64,000 nucleotides of DNA from Dolomedes plantarius. Its lineage: Eukaryota; Arthropoda; Arachnida; Araneae; Dolomedidae. Shown here in pieces: positions 36,007 to 48,184 of the stretch (within the stretch, counting starts at the first letter, position 1; each line of letters begins with the position of its first letter). The notes under the pieces are model-generated. The model did not search any database. It saw nothing but the letters and a program-made list of their open reading frames with translations, and was not told the origin of the DNA. The position numbers and the translations under genes are program-made. The stretch covers positions 62,073,668 through 62,137,667 of the forward strand of contig OU015493.1 in the NCBI GenBank assembly GCA_907164885.2. The letters are read 5' to 3'.

Positions 36007-37285
36007 ATACCTCGCATACAGGTGCACGGATAATATGCGTAGATGTCGGCACTTGAGTGAGGACGTGTATTTGGGCTCCAAGAAGCCGGTTGGTCTAATC
36101 GGCAAATCGCTCGACATTTGGATAGGAGCGATGCCACTATTAGACTATGTTGGCAAGAATGGGTGAACCATGGCCGAACACAGCGTCAAGAAGGAAGCGG
36201 TCGGCATAGAGAAGCGACATAACGTGAGGACCGAGCAATCATCAGAGCGGCACTCAGAGTCCCAGATTCATCATTATCATCGATCATATGCGCAACTGGT
36301 ACTTCAGTGACCACACGGACCCTTCATAGGCGGTCGAGAGAAAGGGGGCTGAGCTCACTATGGCCCTTGCGCCAATTGCCATTGACCTCTGTACACCGGC
36401 AAGCCTGTCTGCAGTGGTGCCGGGCAAATTCGACCTGGAATGTCACTGATTGGAATAGAATTGCCTTCAGTGATGAGTCTCGCTTCGAAAAGGACCCCGA
36501 TGACAAACGAATGCGTGTCCGGGGACGCCCTGGATAACTGTGGGATACCAACCTGACTGTCTTTCGCCATACTGGCCGACAACCAGGAGTAATGGTCTGG
36601 GGTGCCATTTCATTTCATAGCAGGACTCCTTTCGTTGTCATCCGCGGCACCCTTATAGCACAGCGGTATGTCGACGATATTCTACTCCCCGTTGTGTTGC
36701 CCTTCATATCACGCCATCCTGGGCATACATTTCATCCGGTGGCTGGGACATATTTATCGATCTGAAGATGATAATCCGACAAAAAAGATAACGTTCACTA
36801 AAGCAGACGGAGTTAGGAAAAGAGGTCGCCCTCCCACTCCATGGCTGGACAGCGTCGAAAAAGACCTCAAAACTGTTGGCACCACAAACTGGAGAGCCAT
36901 GGCGTCTAATAGACCAAGATGGCGGAAACTTCTTGGGACGGTCTTGGCCTGCCCTAGGCTGTAGAACCGAAGAAGAAGAAGAAGAAGAAGAAGGGCATAC
37001 ATTTCAGCAAGATAATGCCTGCCCGCACATGGCGAGAGTTTCTACTGCTTGTCTTTGTGCTTGACCAACGCTACCTTGGCCAGCAAGTTCGCCGGATCTC
37101 TCCCCTCCTCCATTGAGCACGTTTGGAGCATTATGGGCAGGGTCCTCCAACCGGCTCCGGATTTTGACGATTTAACAGGCCAATTGGACAGAATTTGGCA
37201 CGATATCCCGCAAGGAGGACTTCCGCCACCTCTATCAGTCAGTGCCAAGCCGAATAACTGCTTGCATAAAGGACAGAGGTATACA
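36007..37285 (+). pseudogene. Tc1 transposase, copy C, heavily broken
   Basis: The start codon seen as ATG in copy D is ATA here (36007-36009). Frames change several times. Readable pieces are TTRTLHRRSRERG, WCRANSTWNVTDWNRIAF followed by SDESRFEKDPDDKRMR (first Asp), GVMVWGAISFHS-like sequence near 36590, FQQDNACPHMARV (second Asp) near 37005, and SIEHVWSIMGRVLQPAPDFD (third acidic) near 37112. The LINE insertion at 36735 separates the second and third thirds. Confidence 0.85.
36721..37006 (+). mobile_element. 5'-truncated non-LTR retrotransposon tail with 14-bp target duplication
   Basis: GGGCATACATTTCA stands at 36721-36734 and again at 36993-37006, both part of the Tc1 transposase gene. 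Between them 258 bp encode RWLGHIYRSEDDNPTKKITF and later RKRGRPPTPWLDSVEKDLKT ... NWRAMASNRPRWRKLLG, ending CPRL and TAG at 36962-36964. RGRP...W.D.VE.DL is the usual C-terminal tail of many LINE reverse transcriptases. The insert ends in (GAA)n, which replaces a poly-A tail. The clade is uncertain (RTE- or Jockey-like). Confidence 0.9.
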
Positions 37286-37454
37286 AACAAGTTATTGTCT
37301 TTTTCACTTTGTGAAACTCTTTCTCTTGAATAAATCATCCAATTTTTCTCAAACTGTAATTATTTCTTTTTCTGTACATGTACATTACATCTACCGACTT
37401 TCGTCGTATTCGGATAACTCCTTCTTTGTGCGTTTTTTTTTGTGCCTAAGAGTG

Positions 37455-38164
37455 TATTATAAAAAACCTTAGAATCACTCAAAAAAATTAAAAGAAAGCA
37501 GTTTGGTTCATGTGATGCTACAAGTGGTATAAGTATTTATATCTATTATTTGTGCGTATATGTAAGCTGTGTCTGCAAGTCCATTCCAAAATCCAAATCT
37601 ACAGATGATACCATCCGGTGACGGAATTTAATTATAAACTCTTTTGGCGGGGTCGAATTTAGAAAAATGGATAAACTAGAGGGTAAAATCTGATTTTTTA
37701 AAATTGAGCTATACATTGGATTTATGTTTGGAAGTGTGTGTATGTGTGTAAGTAAATGAGACAGAAGAAAATGAAATGAATATTTGTAACAGCTGGTAAT
37801 CTGTCTAGATAACTAATTCAAAATTCTATGAATTCCTTTCCTTTTATACGAATAGTTACAAGCTTATAAACTAATTTATTCTCTTAAAGATTTTTTTTTT
37901 TGGATTCATATAACATCTAAAACACAGAATGAAATCTGTTATGATAATAAGGCAGTAACATGTAATGATAATAATCACCCTCTAGTTATCCCTTTTTCTC
38001 AATTAGTCTTTTATTTGATATCGTTTTTAACGTTTTTTTTTGATATCGTAATATATAACTTTCATTTGATATCGTACACAAGTCTTTAAATAGCTAAATA
38101 TAGCAATAAATATTCTAAATCGGTAGTAATTCCTTATACCCCGCGCTATCCGTACTGTACTGTA
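37455..38164. other. No gene recognised
   Basis: AT-rich spacer with TGTGTG-rich stretches; nothing identified. Confidence 0.5.
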
Positions 38165-38592
38165 CATTTTTATAATGTTTTTATTAACTCGTTTTCTTGT
38201 TTGTTTGTTTGTGTGTGTGTTTGTCCCGTACAAATCTTGCAATTGATTTTTAACTAACTTCCCGACTAGCCAGACATTTGAAACTTTTGGAATAGCTCAG
38301 AACACGATGACAATGCATTATTTTAATACTTTTAGACATTTTTAAGCAGAATTGAATCATTTTCAGTTACTTTTGTTTTGTAGACTGGTGCTGCCATCTA
38401 TCGACCGGGACGGGAACGAAAAGTTAAATGCAAGTTAACTTCCAATTAACTTCATTTTCTTTCAAGTTGATGGGATAATTCATCAAAAAATTTTTAAAAA
38501 AGTATCTATTAATACATAAAATTGTCAATTTTATATGATTCAACAGAAAATTTAAAACATGGTATATAAAAAGTTCTTTTTATCTTGTAATT
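38165..38592 (-). repeat. Inverted-pair repeat, right copy
   Basis: Reverse complement of 32674-33116 with about ten percent or more divergence by eye. It ends just before the Helitron-like CTAG terminus at 38605. Confidence 0.85.
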
Positions 38593-38604
38593 ATTTATGC
38601 TTAA

Positions 38605-39300
38605 CTAGCTGAACACTCGTGCTGCTACGGAGTACATTCAAATTAAATACAACGGTCAATGTATGCAATTAATGCCAAAAAACCTTTATAGAAAATCGTA
38701 ATGGATATTTTTATAGACAAAATAATGTAGACGAAAATATTCAAATTAAATCTAATAGAACATACTAAAGAATATAGTACAGTTTGAAGGACGATTGTTT
38801 TACTGTATTTTGATTTTTTTTTGGATAATGTCCAATCGTCTGCCGCATTAGAAAGAAGAAATAAAATGATTTTGTCAATTTATTTCGTTGTTATGCAAGT
38901 GACGCAAAATTAATTTAAAGTATTACAAAAAGAAAAGAAACCACATGATCAGCATTTAATAAATTAAATTTTAAAAATTATCTTTAAAAATTTATCAAAA
39001 AATCAGAAAATGAAGGTATAGATTAGATCATTTTAAAGGAATTTTTATCGTCTTTCCCGCGATATAAATTTTATAATCCTCAGATTAATATTTTAAATGC
39101 AAACTTAAAAAAGGTTACAAAAGCAACTTAAAAATTCAATTTTAAAAAATCTAAGAAGAATTTTTCAAAAATCTTCTTAGTGCACCAATACACCATAAAA
39201 AGAATCGCCATGCAAAATTTCAGCCCTTTAGGTCCAGCGGTTTGGTCTGTGCGTTATATGTCAGTCAGTCAGTCAGTTACGGAACTGTTATATGCATATA
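38605..39300 (-). mobile_element. Helitron-like element, copy 1
   Basis: Read on the minus strand the 3' terminus is GAGTGTTCAGCTAG, a CTAG end. The body is shared with 57150-57800: GTATGTCAGTCAGTCAGTCA-type tetranucleotide repeat near 39261-39277, TTTGCATGGCGATTC, AATTCTTCTTAGA, and ATTGGACATTATCC. Copy 1 therefore has the same orientation as the copy at 57 kb. No RepHel helicase is present. The left-hand 5' end is not defined, so class assignment rests on the CTAG end and shared body. Confidence 0.65.
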
Positions 39301-40087
39301 TATATATATATATATTAATAAAACATACTCAGTAATTGTAATTATTTCACCAGGTATTGAAATGCGCATACTTTTTTTTTCGCTGCTCAGTGTGGCCGAA
39401 AGAAACGTAAAACCAAAGTCTCATTATTCAAGCGCACCCCACCTTTAAGCAGTGAAAGTGATTGCCATAATATGAAATGTAAGAAATGTGAGGATAGAAC
39501 AAATTTATGTTACCTTTCTCCCTGCAGATAAAAACTATCGATTTCTTCACGAAAATAATTTTTCACGTCAAAGTATATATCACATCCGAAAGAAAATGTT
39601 TCATATTAACCCATAAATATCCATAAAAATTATCCCCTTAGCAATTCTTTCTCTTCAGGAGAATACTTTTTTCTCCCTCTCTGAATGTTATAAAACGAGA
39701 GGGATTTAAGGGAAAAAGGGGCGATGCCTATAAATTTTATTCCCCTCGTTAGTTTTCCGGGGTTAATAAATAAACTGGGAATGCGCGGTAAGGTGTGACA
39801 ATAAAATGACCTTAAAATGCGTGTTATTTATGAAAGCAGAAGGGAGGGAATTAGCTTCAGTTGAATATTGGGAATGACAGAGGTTAAAATTAGAGTCACT
39901 TTATAAACGTAAATTTAAGAATTTAAGCATTTTTGGTTTTCATTCGAATCTCTTCGAATTCTTCAGTGCTGAGGGATAAATTTGGTGGGATTAGCAGAAA
40001 TTTTAGGGAGAGCTTTTCAAATTTCATTTCCAGTTACTATAAATCAGGTTTTTAAATTATCTTCCCTCATTTTTACCGAATCTCACA
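39301..40087. other. No gene recognised; short (TA)n at 39295-39316
   Basis: Spacer without similarity. Only a short TA tract at its left edge. Confidence 0.5.
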
Positions 40088-40089
40088 TA

Positions 40090-41478
40090 CACTCTTAGAA
40101 GAAAAAGAAACGACGCACCAAGGAATTATCCGAATGGGACGAAAATCGGTAGATGTGATGTTCATGTATAGAAGAACAAATTATTACAATTTTAGAAAAA
40201 TTGGATGATTTATTCTAGAACTTCACAAAGTGAAAAAGTATATAACGCGTTGGTCCACCCCTGGCCCTTATGCAAGCAGTTATTCGGCTTGGCATTGATT
40301 GATAGAGGGGGCGGATGTCCTCCTGCGGGATATCGTGCCAAATTCTGACCAATTGGCGCATTAGAACGTCAAAATCTCGAGCTAGTTGGAGAGCCCTGCC
40401 CATAATGCTCTAAACGTGCTCAATGGAGGAAAGATCCGGCGATCTTGCTGGCCAAGGTAGTGTGGGGAAATCACGTAGACAAGCAGTAGAAACTCTTGCC
40501 GTGTACGGGCGGACATTATCATGCTAAAATGTAAGCCCAGGATGGCGTGATATGAAGGGCAACACAATGGAGCATAGAATATTGTCGACGTGCCGCTGTG
40601 GTGTAAGGGTGCCGCGGATGACAACCAAAGGGGACCTGCTATGAAATGAAATGGCACCTCAGACCATCACTCCTGGTTGTCATGCCGTATAGCGGAAGAC
40701 AGTCCCGCAGCTGTCCGGGGCGTCTCCAGACACGTTTCGCTGGTCATCGGGGCTCAGTTCGAAGCGGGACTCATCACTGAAGACAATTCTACTCCAGTCA
40801 GAGACAATTCAATTCGAATGTGCCGACACCACTGTAAAAGGTCTTTCCGGTGTACAGAGGTCAATGGTAGTCGGCGCAAGGGGCGCCCTGAGCTGAGCCC
40901 CCTCTCTCAGAGCCGCCTATGAATGGTCCTTGTGGTTACTGAAGCACCAGTTGCACGTATGATCCAGGATAATGATGAATCTGGGGCTGTGAGTACCGCT
41001 CTGATGATTTCTCGGTCCTCACGTTCTGTCGGTTCTCTAAGTCAACCGCTTCCTTCTTGACGCTGTGTTCGGCCATGGTTGGCACCCATTCTTGCCAACA
41101 TCGTCTAATAGTCGCTCCTACCCAATTGTTGAGTGATTCGCCGAATAGACCAACCGGCTTCTTTGAGCCTAACTACATGTCCTCTCTCAAATGCTGACAT
41201 CTGCGCATGTTGTTCGTTCGCCTGTATTCGAGGCATAGTTACTATCTACCTGAGTACACGGAATGAAATTCGCAACGAATTTATGACTGGTATCGAAATT
41301 CTCCTCTGTAATATTCTGCCAAGTGCGCAGTTAAGATGCGCTGCAGCGTCACCTGTTCATTCATTGGCTGCTAATTTTTAAAATTTTGCATTTTCCGTCG
41401 AAACCTGTATGCATATTAATTTGTGTCCAATTTGCATTATACCTTCTTGGTGCGTCGTTTTTTTTTTGTCTAAGAGTG
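40090..41478 (-). mobile_element. Tc1-family transposon, copy D
   Basis: The 1389-bp element has ends CACTCTTAGAAGAAAAAG and reverse complement of CACTCTTAGACAAAAAAA, each followed by ACGACGCACCAAG. TA is at 40088-40089; the right flank is TT, presumably a mutated TA. It is inverted relative to copy C, with 2.6 kb between them. The end motif GCGCACCAAGAA/ACGCACCAAGAA links families A/B and C/D. Confidence 0.92.
40218..41236 (-). pseudogene. Tc1 transposase, copy D, multiple stops
   Basis: ATG at 41236 opens MPRIQANEQHAQMSAFERGH, followed by a helix-turn-helix (GWSIRRITQQLGRS). The first catalytic Asp lies in VFSDESRFELSPDD near 40770. The second remains in HDNVRPYTA near 40510, with TAG where Gln is usual before it. 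The third block, RSPDLSSIEHV at about 40430-40400, has TAG in place of Trp. There are also a stop after SDY near 41105 and at least two frameshifts. It ends in ARGGPTRYIL. Confidence 0.88.
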
Positions 41479-41616
41479 TTTTTTCTATTCTAACTACAGG
41501 GAAATTTAATTTTTGTACGGAAAGAATTATCACGTGCATTAAGGGGTTGGGTCCTTCCACGCGATTTTATACTCGTTTGAGAACTCTATGGTAATTTTTT
41601 GCTACATTAGGTCTAA

Positions 41617-41745
41617 TTAGACCACGTCCTACAGCTTAAAGCCGATTCCGAACGGATATAAAAATCCATGCCAACACTGGGACTCGAACCCGTAGACTCT
41701 GGTACGGAATGCCAGCTCCCTAGCCACATGGTCATCATCCAGCTA
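41617..41745 (-). repeat. tRNA-derived SINE, copy 2
   Basis: Same family as 28455-28582. The A box region reads GACCATGTGGCTAGGGAGC and the B box GGGTTCGAGTCCCAG on the minus strand. The tail CGTTCGGAATCGGCTTTAAG is nearly identical in the two copies. Confidence 0.87.
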
Positions 41746-42660
41746 CGCTCGTTTGAATGGCTTTTCATTCCAATATAGAGCCATCACGACGGAAAGACAG
41801 CTATTTCAGACAAAACATGTCTTTTGCCTCCATTTTAGGTATCAAAGGAATGCGCCCATTTAGGTGTTGTTCATATCCTCCCACCGGAGCGACTTATTAC
41901 TCCTCATACGCTCTCTACTTATAATAGCTAACATAAAATGCTGTTGTTCTTATTGAAAAAACATGGTGGCATTACACAGCAACAGATGTATTCGTTGTCT
42001 AAAATAACCCTAAGTCGACTTCCTCAGATGAAGATGCCGAAATGGCATAATTGTACCAGATTAATATAACTTGAATAAAACCTAAGAAAAGCCAAAAACG
42101 AAAAATTTCAGTGAACCGTGGTAATTTAATGCAGCCATCAAAATAAACTTACTCGAGAACAAATATTTCATTCGCGATCATGTGAAGTAATAACTTTAAT
42201 CCTCACATGAAACAGATCATGGTTGAAACTTTAGTTTCTTCTCTTATCGAAAGATGGCTGCACCTGAATCACAGAAGACAGGACCTTGTATAATATATCC
42301 CATCTGCAAATGTTTTGTTACCTGTATCATGTTTTTTCAGGGTTTGCGCTTGGGACGAAATAATTAAATAAATTTTTTTTTTCTCCTCAACTCGTCTTAG
42401 TTACGCGTGTTTTATGCATGCATGTTTATGATGTGCGGCTGGTTTCAAACATAATGTTTCAACACAGACAGTGTATAGAAAATATGACTGCTTCTAGTAA
42501 TTCTGCAAGCGTTGAATCTAAAATTATCATCTTTGTGGTTGTTCATGTATGGCGGACCATCAATAATTTCGAATGAATTGGGAAAACGAACATTCAAGTT
42601 GTCTGGAAGCAGTGATGCAAACAAATCATATTTTGCAAAGCTACACAAAAAATATATATT
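41746..42660. other. No gene recognised
   Basis: Spacer without detected similarity or ORFs worth calling. Confidence 0.5.
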
Positions 42661-42735
42661 TCAGGTAGTCTCTGCTAACGAAACTGCCACGGGTAATTAA
42701 CGTAGGGTTTATTTATCGTTGCTTACTTTTTTTAC
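42661..42735 (+). repeat. Short dispersed repeat, copy 1
   Basis: CAGGTAGTCTCTGCTAACGA, ATTAACGTAGG and TATCGTTGCTTAC recur in the same order at 63376-63440. Nature unknown. Confidence 0.8.
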
Positions 42736-43187
42736 GCATTTTGGTAATTTTTTGTTTAACTGTTTACTGCTATTGTGTTTGGGGCCTGCCAAAATTATAA
42801 CCCGCGACGCAGGACAAGCTGGGATTACGCAATTGACATGTAAAATGTGTCCCTCAACAAACCTACCTATAAAACGACTAAATATTATAGATTTTTTCCT
42901 GAAGGAAGTAATTGCCCTGATCGGAATCAAGACTATTGTTTGATGAAATTTGAAATTGACTCGGTAAATTTTCATCTGAAAATCACATAAATTTTTATGA
43001 GATACGGCTTTTAGAGTACGTTGTAGTGAACCGTTTAATTGGAGATGGTTTTTAAATTCCAGAGAATGTCCAGAATTTGAAAGTTACTCTGAAATAATGT
43101 GTTAAAGAGCAAATAATAGTTGAACTTTGAATAATGACCATAAATGAATGTGGGTAGGATAGTTAGTTCCCAAGCTTGTTAGTTCTC

Positions 43188-43306
43188 ATTTTATCGAACC
43201 ACTCAAGGGATGAAGGCTGAGTCGACCTTGCCCCGTCTCAGGGTCGAACCCTGGACCTGTGGTGTGGCATCTTGAAGCTTTTAACCACTACGCCAACCGG
43301 GCGTCA
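43188..43306 (-). repeat. tRNA-derived SINE head, a second family
   Basis: On the minus strand GCCCGGTTGGCGTAGTGGTT is an A-box-like tRNA head, and CAGGGTTCGACCCTGAGAC is a good B box with a perfect T-loop stem. GGGGCAAGGTCGACTCAGCC follows, as in arthropod SINEs. A decayed tRNA gene is possible but there is no closing acceptor stem. Confidence 0.75.
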
Positions 43307-43315
43307 TATTCACAA

Positions 43316-44120
43316 TCATGTCATAATTTATGGATATGAATAAAAATCTCAACTGACCTTAGTTCAATGAAGAAAAAAAAAATATTCTTCAGTCAGGGAA
43401 AATGACAACACTTGTTTTTAGAGGCAGGAATACATATTTCCCGAACCTCGTAGAATGATAGGAGCAGACGTGGAAAGAAAATGAAATGTTAAAGCTCTAT
43501 GGACGACTCTTTCGATCTTTGGCGATGTTATGGTGGCCTAGGCGAAAGCTCCGTTGACGTGGCGATCGATTCTCCGGCCCTAAAATTAATTTTGATGCTT
43601 AAGTTTCAAACGATTAAATATCTGCACTTCACAATATCATACACAAATTATTTTGGAAGCATCCACCACTGATATTAATAATATCATGAAGGAGTAATCA
43701 GAAATCACAACTTACTTTTGTCTCGTGAGCGTGATTAATACCTTGCGCCAAAAATTCACAATATATGTTTTGAAGGATTAAATACTTTTGAAATAAATAA
43801 TTTGAATGATTAAATAATAAAATGGAAGAATACCAGCTGAAGAAAGGCGTCTAAACTTAAAACTTCTGACCGAGGCAACATGGACAACCGTGCTGAGCTG
43901 AGGCTCCTGTAGGAATGACTTCATTGCAAATGGAGGGAGGTTTTGCAAACGAAACAGCGACCTTTTAACTGACTTAAACACAGTATGACGTGAACAAAAT
44001 GGAGGACTCAAAGGAGTTGTTGCCAAATAAGGGCATCAACATTCGTCTTTTCAGAAATGACTTAATTCTTTTTGCGAAATACTTCGCAAGCGGATGTCGA
44101 AATACCTGGAAAGTTCTACA
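43316..44120. repeat. Unclassified dispersed repeat, copy 2
   Basis: Same orientation and order as 30071-31020, from the TTTATGGATATGAAT landmark to the GGATGTCGAAA landmark. The SINE at 43188 lies immediately upstream of this copy only. Confidence 0.8.
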
Positions 44121-44757
44121 ATCGATCGATAGTGGAAGGATAGGGAAATATGTGCAAGGAATACACATTTTACAAACTATAAAGTATAAAATAAATTAAT
44201 GTAATTTTTTTGTGCGGCATACTTTCATTAAAATCTTTGCAACATTTCATAGTAATTCGGGTAATTTCTTCAGGCTACTTAACAGTGCTCAGTGGAAGCT
44301 GAGATTGGACATAGTCAATATTTACTTATGGAGTAGTTTTTGAAAGACATTTATTTTGAAAGTTAATGGATTTTAGAAATAGCGCAAATTAAGTAAACTT
44401 TACCAAATTGTCTATTACTATTATACAACAAATCTATTTTCTGTAAAAAAACCAACGAACATCTATGAGCAATAATTTAAAAATTTGCTTTTCTTATATT
44501 TAAATTACTTTATTAACTTGAAATAAAGCTGCTGTATGTAGTTGTTTTCGATAATTTTTGTTCTCCAGAATATTGCTTTCATAGGGCATAAAATAAAAAG
44601 AATGAGTGCATTTTTGGGGAGTGGCTGTAAACAATAAAAATTACAGATTTAAAAAAAAATAAATGCAGTGTATCAAATATATATTATTTTTTGAACATTT
44701 AGTTTTTAGTTTACACACGTAATGAGTTTTGGAAGTTAGACTTTTTTCCATAATATA
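44121..44757. other. No gene recognised
   Basis: AT-rich spacer to the left LTR. Confidence 0.5.
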
Positions 44758-45242
44758 TGTGGTTCTTCCTTTCTTTTTTATATCTCTAACGGTCCAGGCA
44801 CATTATAAAGTACGAGGGCTACTTCTGAATAACTCCTTTATTCTCTACGTAGAGGCAGAGTAACATATACAGACTTGGGGCTTCCAAAATAATACACAAC
44901 AGTACCGCAACCCGCGGTACTAAGAAACTAAAGGTCGCAATGAATCCCTCAGGCAGAGTATGAATTCACTAAAAATACCCGTAAACCTCGGCTCTGAGCT
45001 AATTCTCGAAGTCGTGCAGCCACCTCGGCTAAATACCAATACACGCTCTATCAGTTAAACACCGCTATCACCTTCCATCAAGCTTGCATCGCTCTCTCTC
45101 GTATCACTACTAAAGTCTTGGGCTTTTGCCAACTCAGCGTGTGCCCTTTAAATAGATCAAACATCTGCGCCGAACTCACTTTGGCTGGCATGTACAGCGC
45201 TGCTACCCGAAATTTGCATCTGAGCAACACGCGAACCCTACA
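44758..45242 (-). repeat. 3' LTR (left) of the gag-only element
   Basis: 485 bp, TGTGGTTCTTCC at one end and GCGAACCCTACA at the other. It differs from the other LTR by about 3 substitutions and about 9 one- or two-base indels by eye. Confidence 0.95.
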
Positions 45243-46894
45243 CTCTCCCTGACCCAACAAAAAAATTTAGACCGCCACCCCTTTAATGGGGTGCGGGCGC
45301 GGATTTTTAATAAAACTCCCCCCGCGATTGGGAGTCTATGCAATTTCCTACACTCCCCTAGAAACTACTCTCTGCCTGAACTGATTCCTTACCCCTTTTA
45401 ACATTCGTTCGTCTTGAGTAACATACCTAGAAGCAAAGGTTATTACAAAAAGTCTCTGCACTTCATCATCGGCAGGTTGTTCTAATTCGGAGTCCATAGC
45501 TGGAATCCGGAAAAACTCCCCTCCGGCCACAGGGTAGAAAACCATTAGTTTTATTCAAATGAATAATAGCCCTTCTCTGCGTATAGTGTGATCGGCAGCA
45601 TTTCATCGGAACTTGTCCTTCGGCTCCCTGGCAATTGCTGGTGCGTCCATCTCATTCTGTAGCCAGCACTTCTTCCTCCTGGTATCGCTCACTGCAAGTA
45701 CACCTCCGTCTACTTAAACAAAAAAATCTAATTTAAAAGTAGAGCTGCACTCATGTCTGACTGACCGGAATCCCGTTCAGACATCCAAAATACAAGTTTC
45801 ATAGTAATCTTCTTCCTGCACCAAAATATATAATTCACCTGCAATCTTAAACATTTCTAAACTACAATTTCAATTTATAAGTATTTCTAACTGAACAGTT
45901 GCACATTTCAATTTTCAATTGTATTTCACTGTTAGTTTTCTCAATTGTACAAACAAAACTAGTATTAACATTTTATTAGTTGTAAAAAAAAATTAAAATT
46001 AGGCATATACTTTCTTGATACTTCAGAATTTAAATTGTGTTATATAAGATACCTAAATTTAGTTCATTAATCATTTCTGTCCCGGATCTCAATATAATGC
46101 CATTTAAATCTAGGCAAGGCCTGACACTAAAAGCCTTATTTTTTTTTTCAGTTTCAAGTTCTAAGGATACTTAAAAAAATTTCAGACATGACATCACAAA
46201 TGTCAGAAATGTAAAGAAATGTCTGCTATGTACCGTCAGTTGAATACAATACATGTAAATATTTACCAATTCTAATACATCTACAAATACCTAACAAAGC
46301 AATCTATATATCTATTTATACTACTTAAAGCAATCTGTTTGTGCGTGGAATGTGTAACGCGCGCTAGTGTTGTTAGGGATCAATTAGTAAATGTGTCGGC
46401 CCGTGTCAGAGAGCCGTTGGGGATTTACAATTTAAGAGACCATGGTTTTCTTCCGAGGTTAAATTGAAAATTCCTCTGTGTGACTTGATCGCTCTGAGAG
46501 AGGGGATATTACAGCTTAGTGACTACACGTGTTTAACCTTAATTATTACAATTCGAAATACGCATTCAACATCAAATATTTCGCAAGCAATATTACACAT
46601 TCAAGTCAAACTTTGATACAAAATTACATTATATTCCTAAACAAATACATTTTTATGCAATAGAATCACCATATATATTCAAAAATTTTACATTTTTATG
46701 CCATAAAATTACATTCTTATCACAAGTTTCACTTACTACAATTCCAGAGTTCCACATGACACTTTTTTTGAAAATACCTCGCGTCAAAAATTATTACAAA
46801 GCCATCATTAAAGTTATTACATACCCATCAGAATTCAGATTGTATAACAAATCAATTATATCATTATAGACTCATAGCACTGATTACTCAAATA

Positions 46895-47991
46895 TCAGAG
46901 CTGCGTTCCAAGGTATTTTACTATTAATGTATTTTCACAAAAAAAGTTCGACTTTGGAAGACTCTGAAGTCCGGCTCCAATCTGAAAATCAATAATGTTG
47001 AATTGATACATCACCACACATCTGGGCTCGCACTGTATCAACCAAGCTATCCATCGAACATCAGAATATGGCCTAAATCGTTCCTTCCTGATTTGAGGCT
47101 CCGTTTTAGACTTTCCCGAAGCCATTCTGCCTTTTCGGTGTTGTTTATTGTTTGGAATAACCGCTGAAATGCGTTGTTTCCTTTGCGAAGTCCCATTTGC
47201 GTCTTCGTCCTCCCTAGTTTTAAATTGCTCTCATATTGAATGTCAGGGTATCTAGGGTTTGTAATGGCCTGTGGCCTATTATACCTAGGAGGATATGACC
47301 AATTTCCACTCTGTCGGATCCCTCTATCCATTTGTGGCCTTCTATAAAATCTCCCAACATTGTCCGGAACCGCTTTCGTATACTCGGTGGGTGTCTTTGG
47401 TCGTACTTTATCACCCTCTCAATTAGCTCTGTTAGATCTTTGGGCCTGATAATTTCTAAAAATCTTGCGCATTAGGGTTTAATCGATCTGTAATTAATTT
47501 AACCTTCCTTTCTTCCGTTTGGTTCACATTGAGTTTCTTCAATAACTCACATTTCCGAATGACCACCTCGTACGCGGTTTGCTCTGGCTTTTTGACATAC
47601 TCCATATAATTCCTGCTCCAAACTTAAGGGTATCCCTTACTTCTGGAAATGTTTTCTTTAGCTTTTCAGCAAACTGCTCAAATGTAGTGATCCCACTGGA
47701 CCCAATAACATCATACCATTGCTTAGCCGCTCCCCGCAGCCCTCTTTTGCAATTACCAACTTTTGTGCGTCTGAGACAGGATAGCTGACTCAATGTTCCT
47801 TCAACTGCCTCTAAATATCTAATGAACAGATCCTTCCCCCGAAAACAAGCATTTTGTGGTTGCAGTCATGGCCACAAAATTAGCCAAATGCTGGCCACCC
47901 TGCAGTCTGGCCTGTTTGGTGTTCTTCCCGGCCATTTATTGCTAATTGTTCTAACTGCTCCGCGTAGCTGAGCTACTTCCTCTGCTGACAT
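46895..47991 (-). pseudogene. Gag-like protein, frameshifted
   Basis: ATG at 47991 begins MSAEEVAQLRGAVRTISNKW. The best conserved part (47793-47610) reads KRGLRGAAKQWYDVIGSSGI then TTFEQFAEKLKKTFPE, matching the retrotransposon gag pattern of L.G.A..W, F..F...L...F. Beyond about 47600 the frame shifts repeatedly; the later pieces are basic and Arg/Lys-rich, as in nucleocapsid regions, but no CCHC knuckle is visible. A separate open frame, 45545-45348, near the 3' LTR has no recognised similarity. Confidence 0.7.
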
Positions 47992-48184
47992 GCTAGTGCC
48001 GTAGATATTATACTTTTAGACCAAACTCAGAGTTTTTACTATATAGAATGACCACCATACACAATCGCTACTTCCTTGGCACTCTTCGTGCGAACTCCAC
48101 AGCACTATAGAACACAATTCACAATTTTTTTATAATGTACAAAACACTCACCTCTCTTTCGGTCGAAATGGTCGGGCGCCAGTA

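Larger units (their letters stand above)
35754..37454 (+). mobile_element. Tc1-family transposon, copy C, with a LINE insertion
   Basis: The right end (CTAAGAGTG at 37446-37454, TA beyond) is clear. The left end is degraded: AACTCTGAGAC at 35754, then a C and A-rich stretch and ACGCACCAAGAAGG. Copy D (40090-41478) is its inverted relative and shows the undamaged termini. The 258-bp LINE piece plus duplicated target accounts for most of the extra length. Confidence 0.85.

Noticed and set aside
39261..39277. CRISPR-like or telomere-like short repeat (TCAG)n
   Set aside because: It is a short tetranucleotide run inside the Helitron-like repeat, with no spacers.
43188..43306. Functional tRNA gene on the minus strand
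   Set aside because: The T-loop is good but the acceptor stem does not close and a SINE-type body follows.
45348..45545. Envelope or accessory gene near the 3' LTR
   Set aside because: The 65-codon frame has no signal peptide, membrane segment or recognisable similarity.
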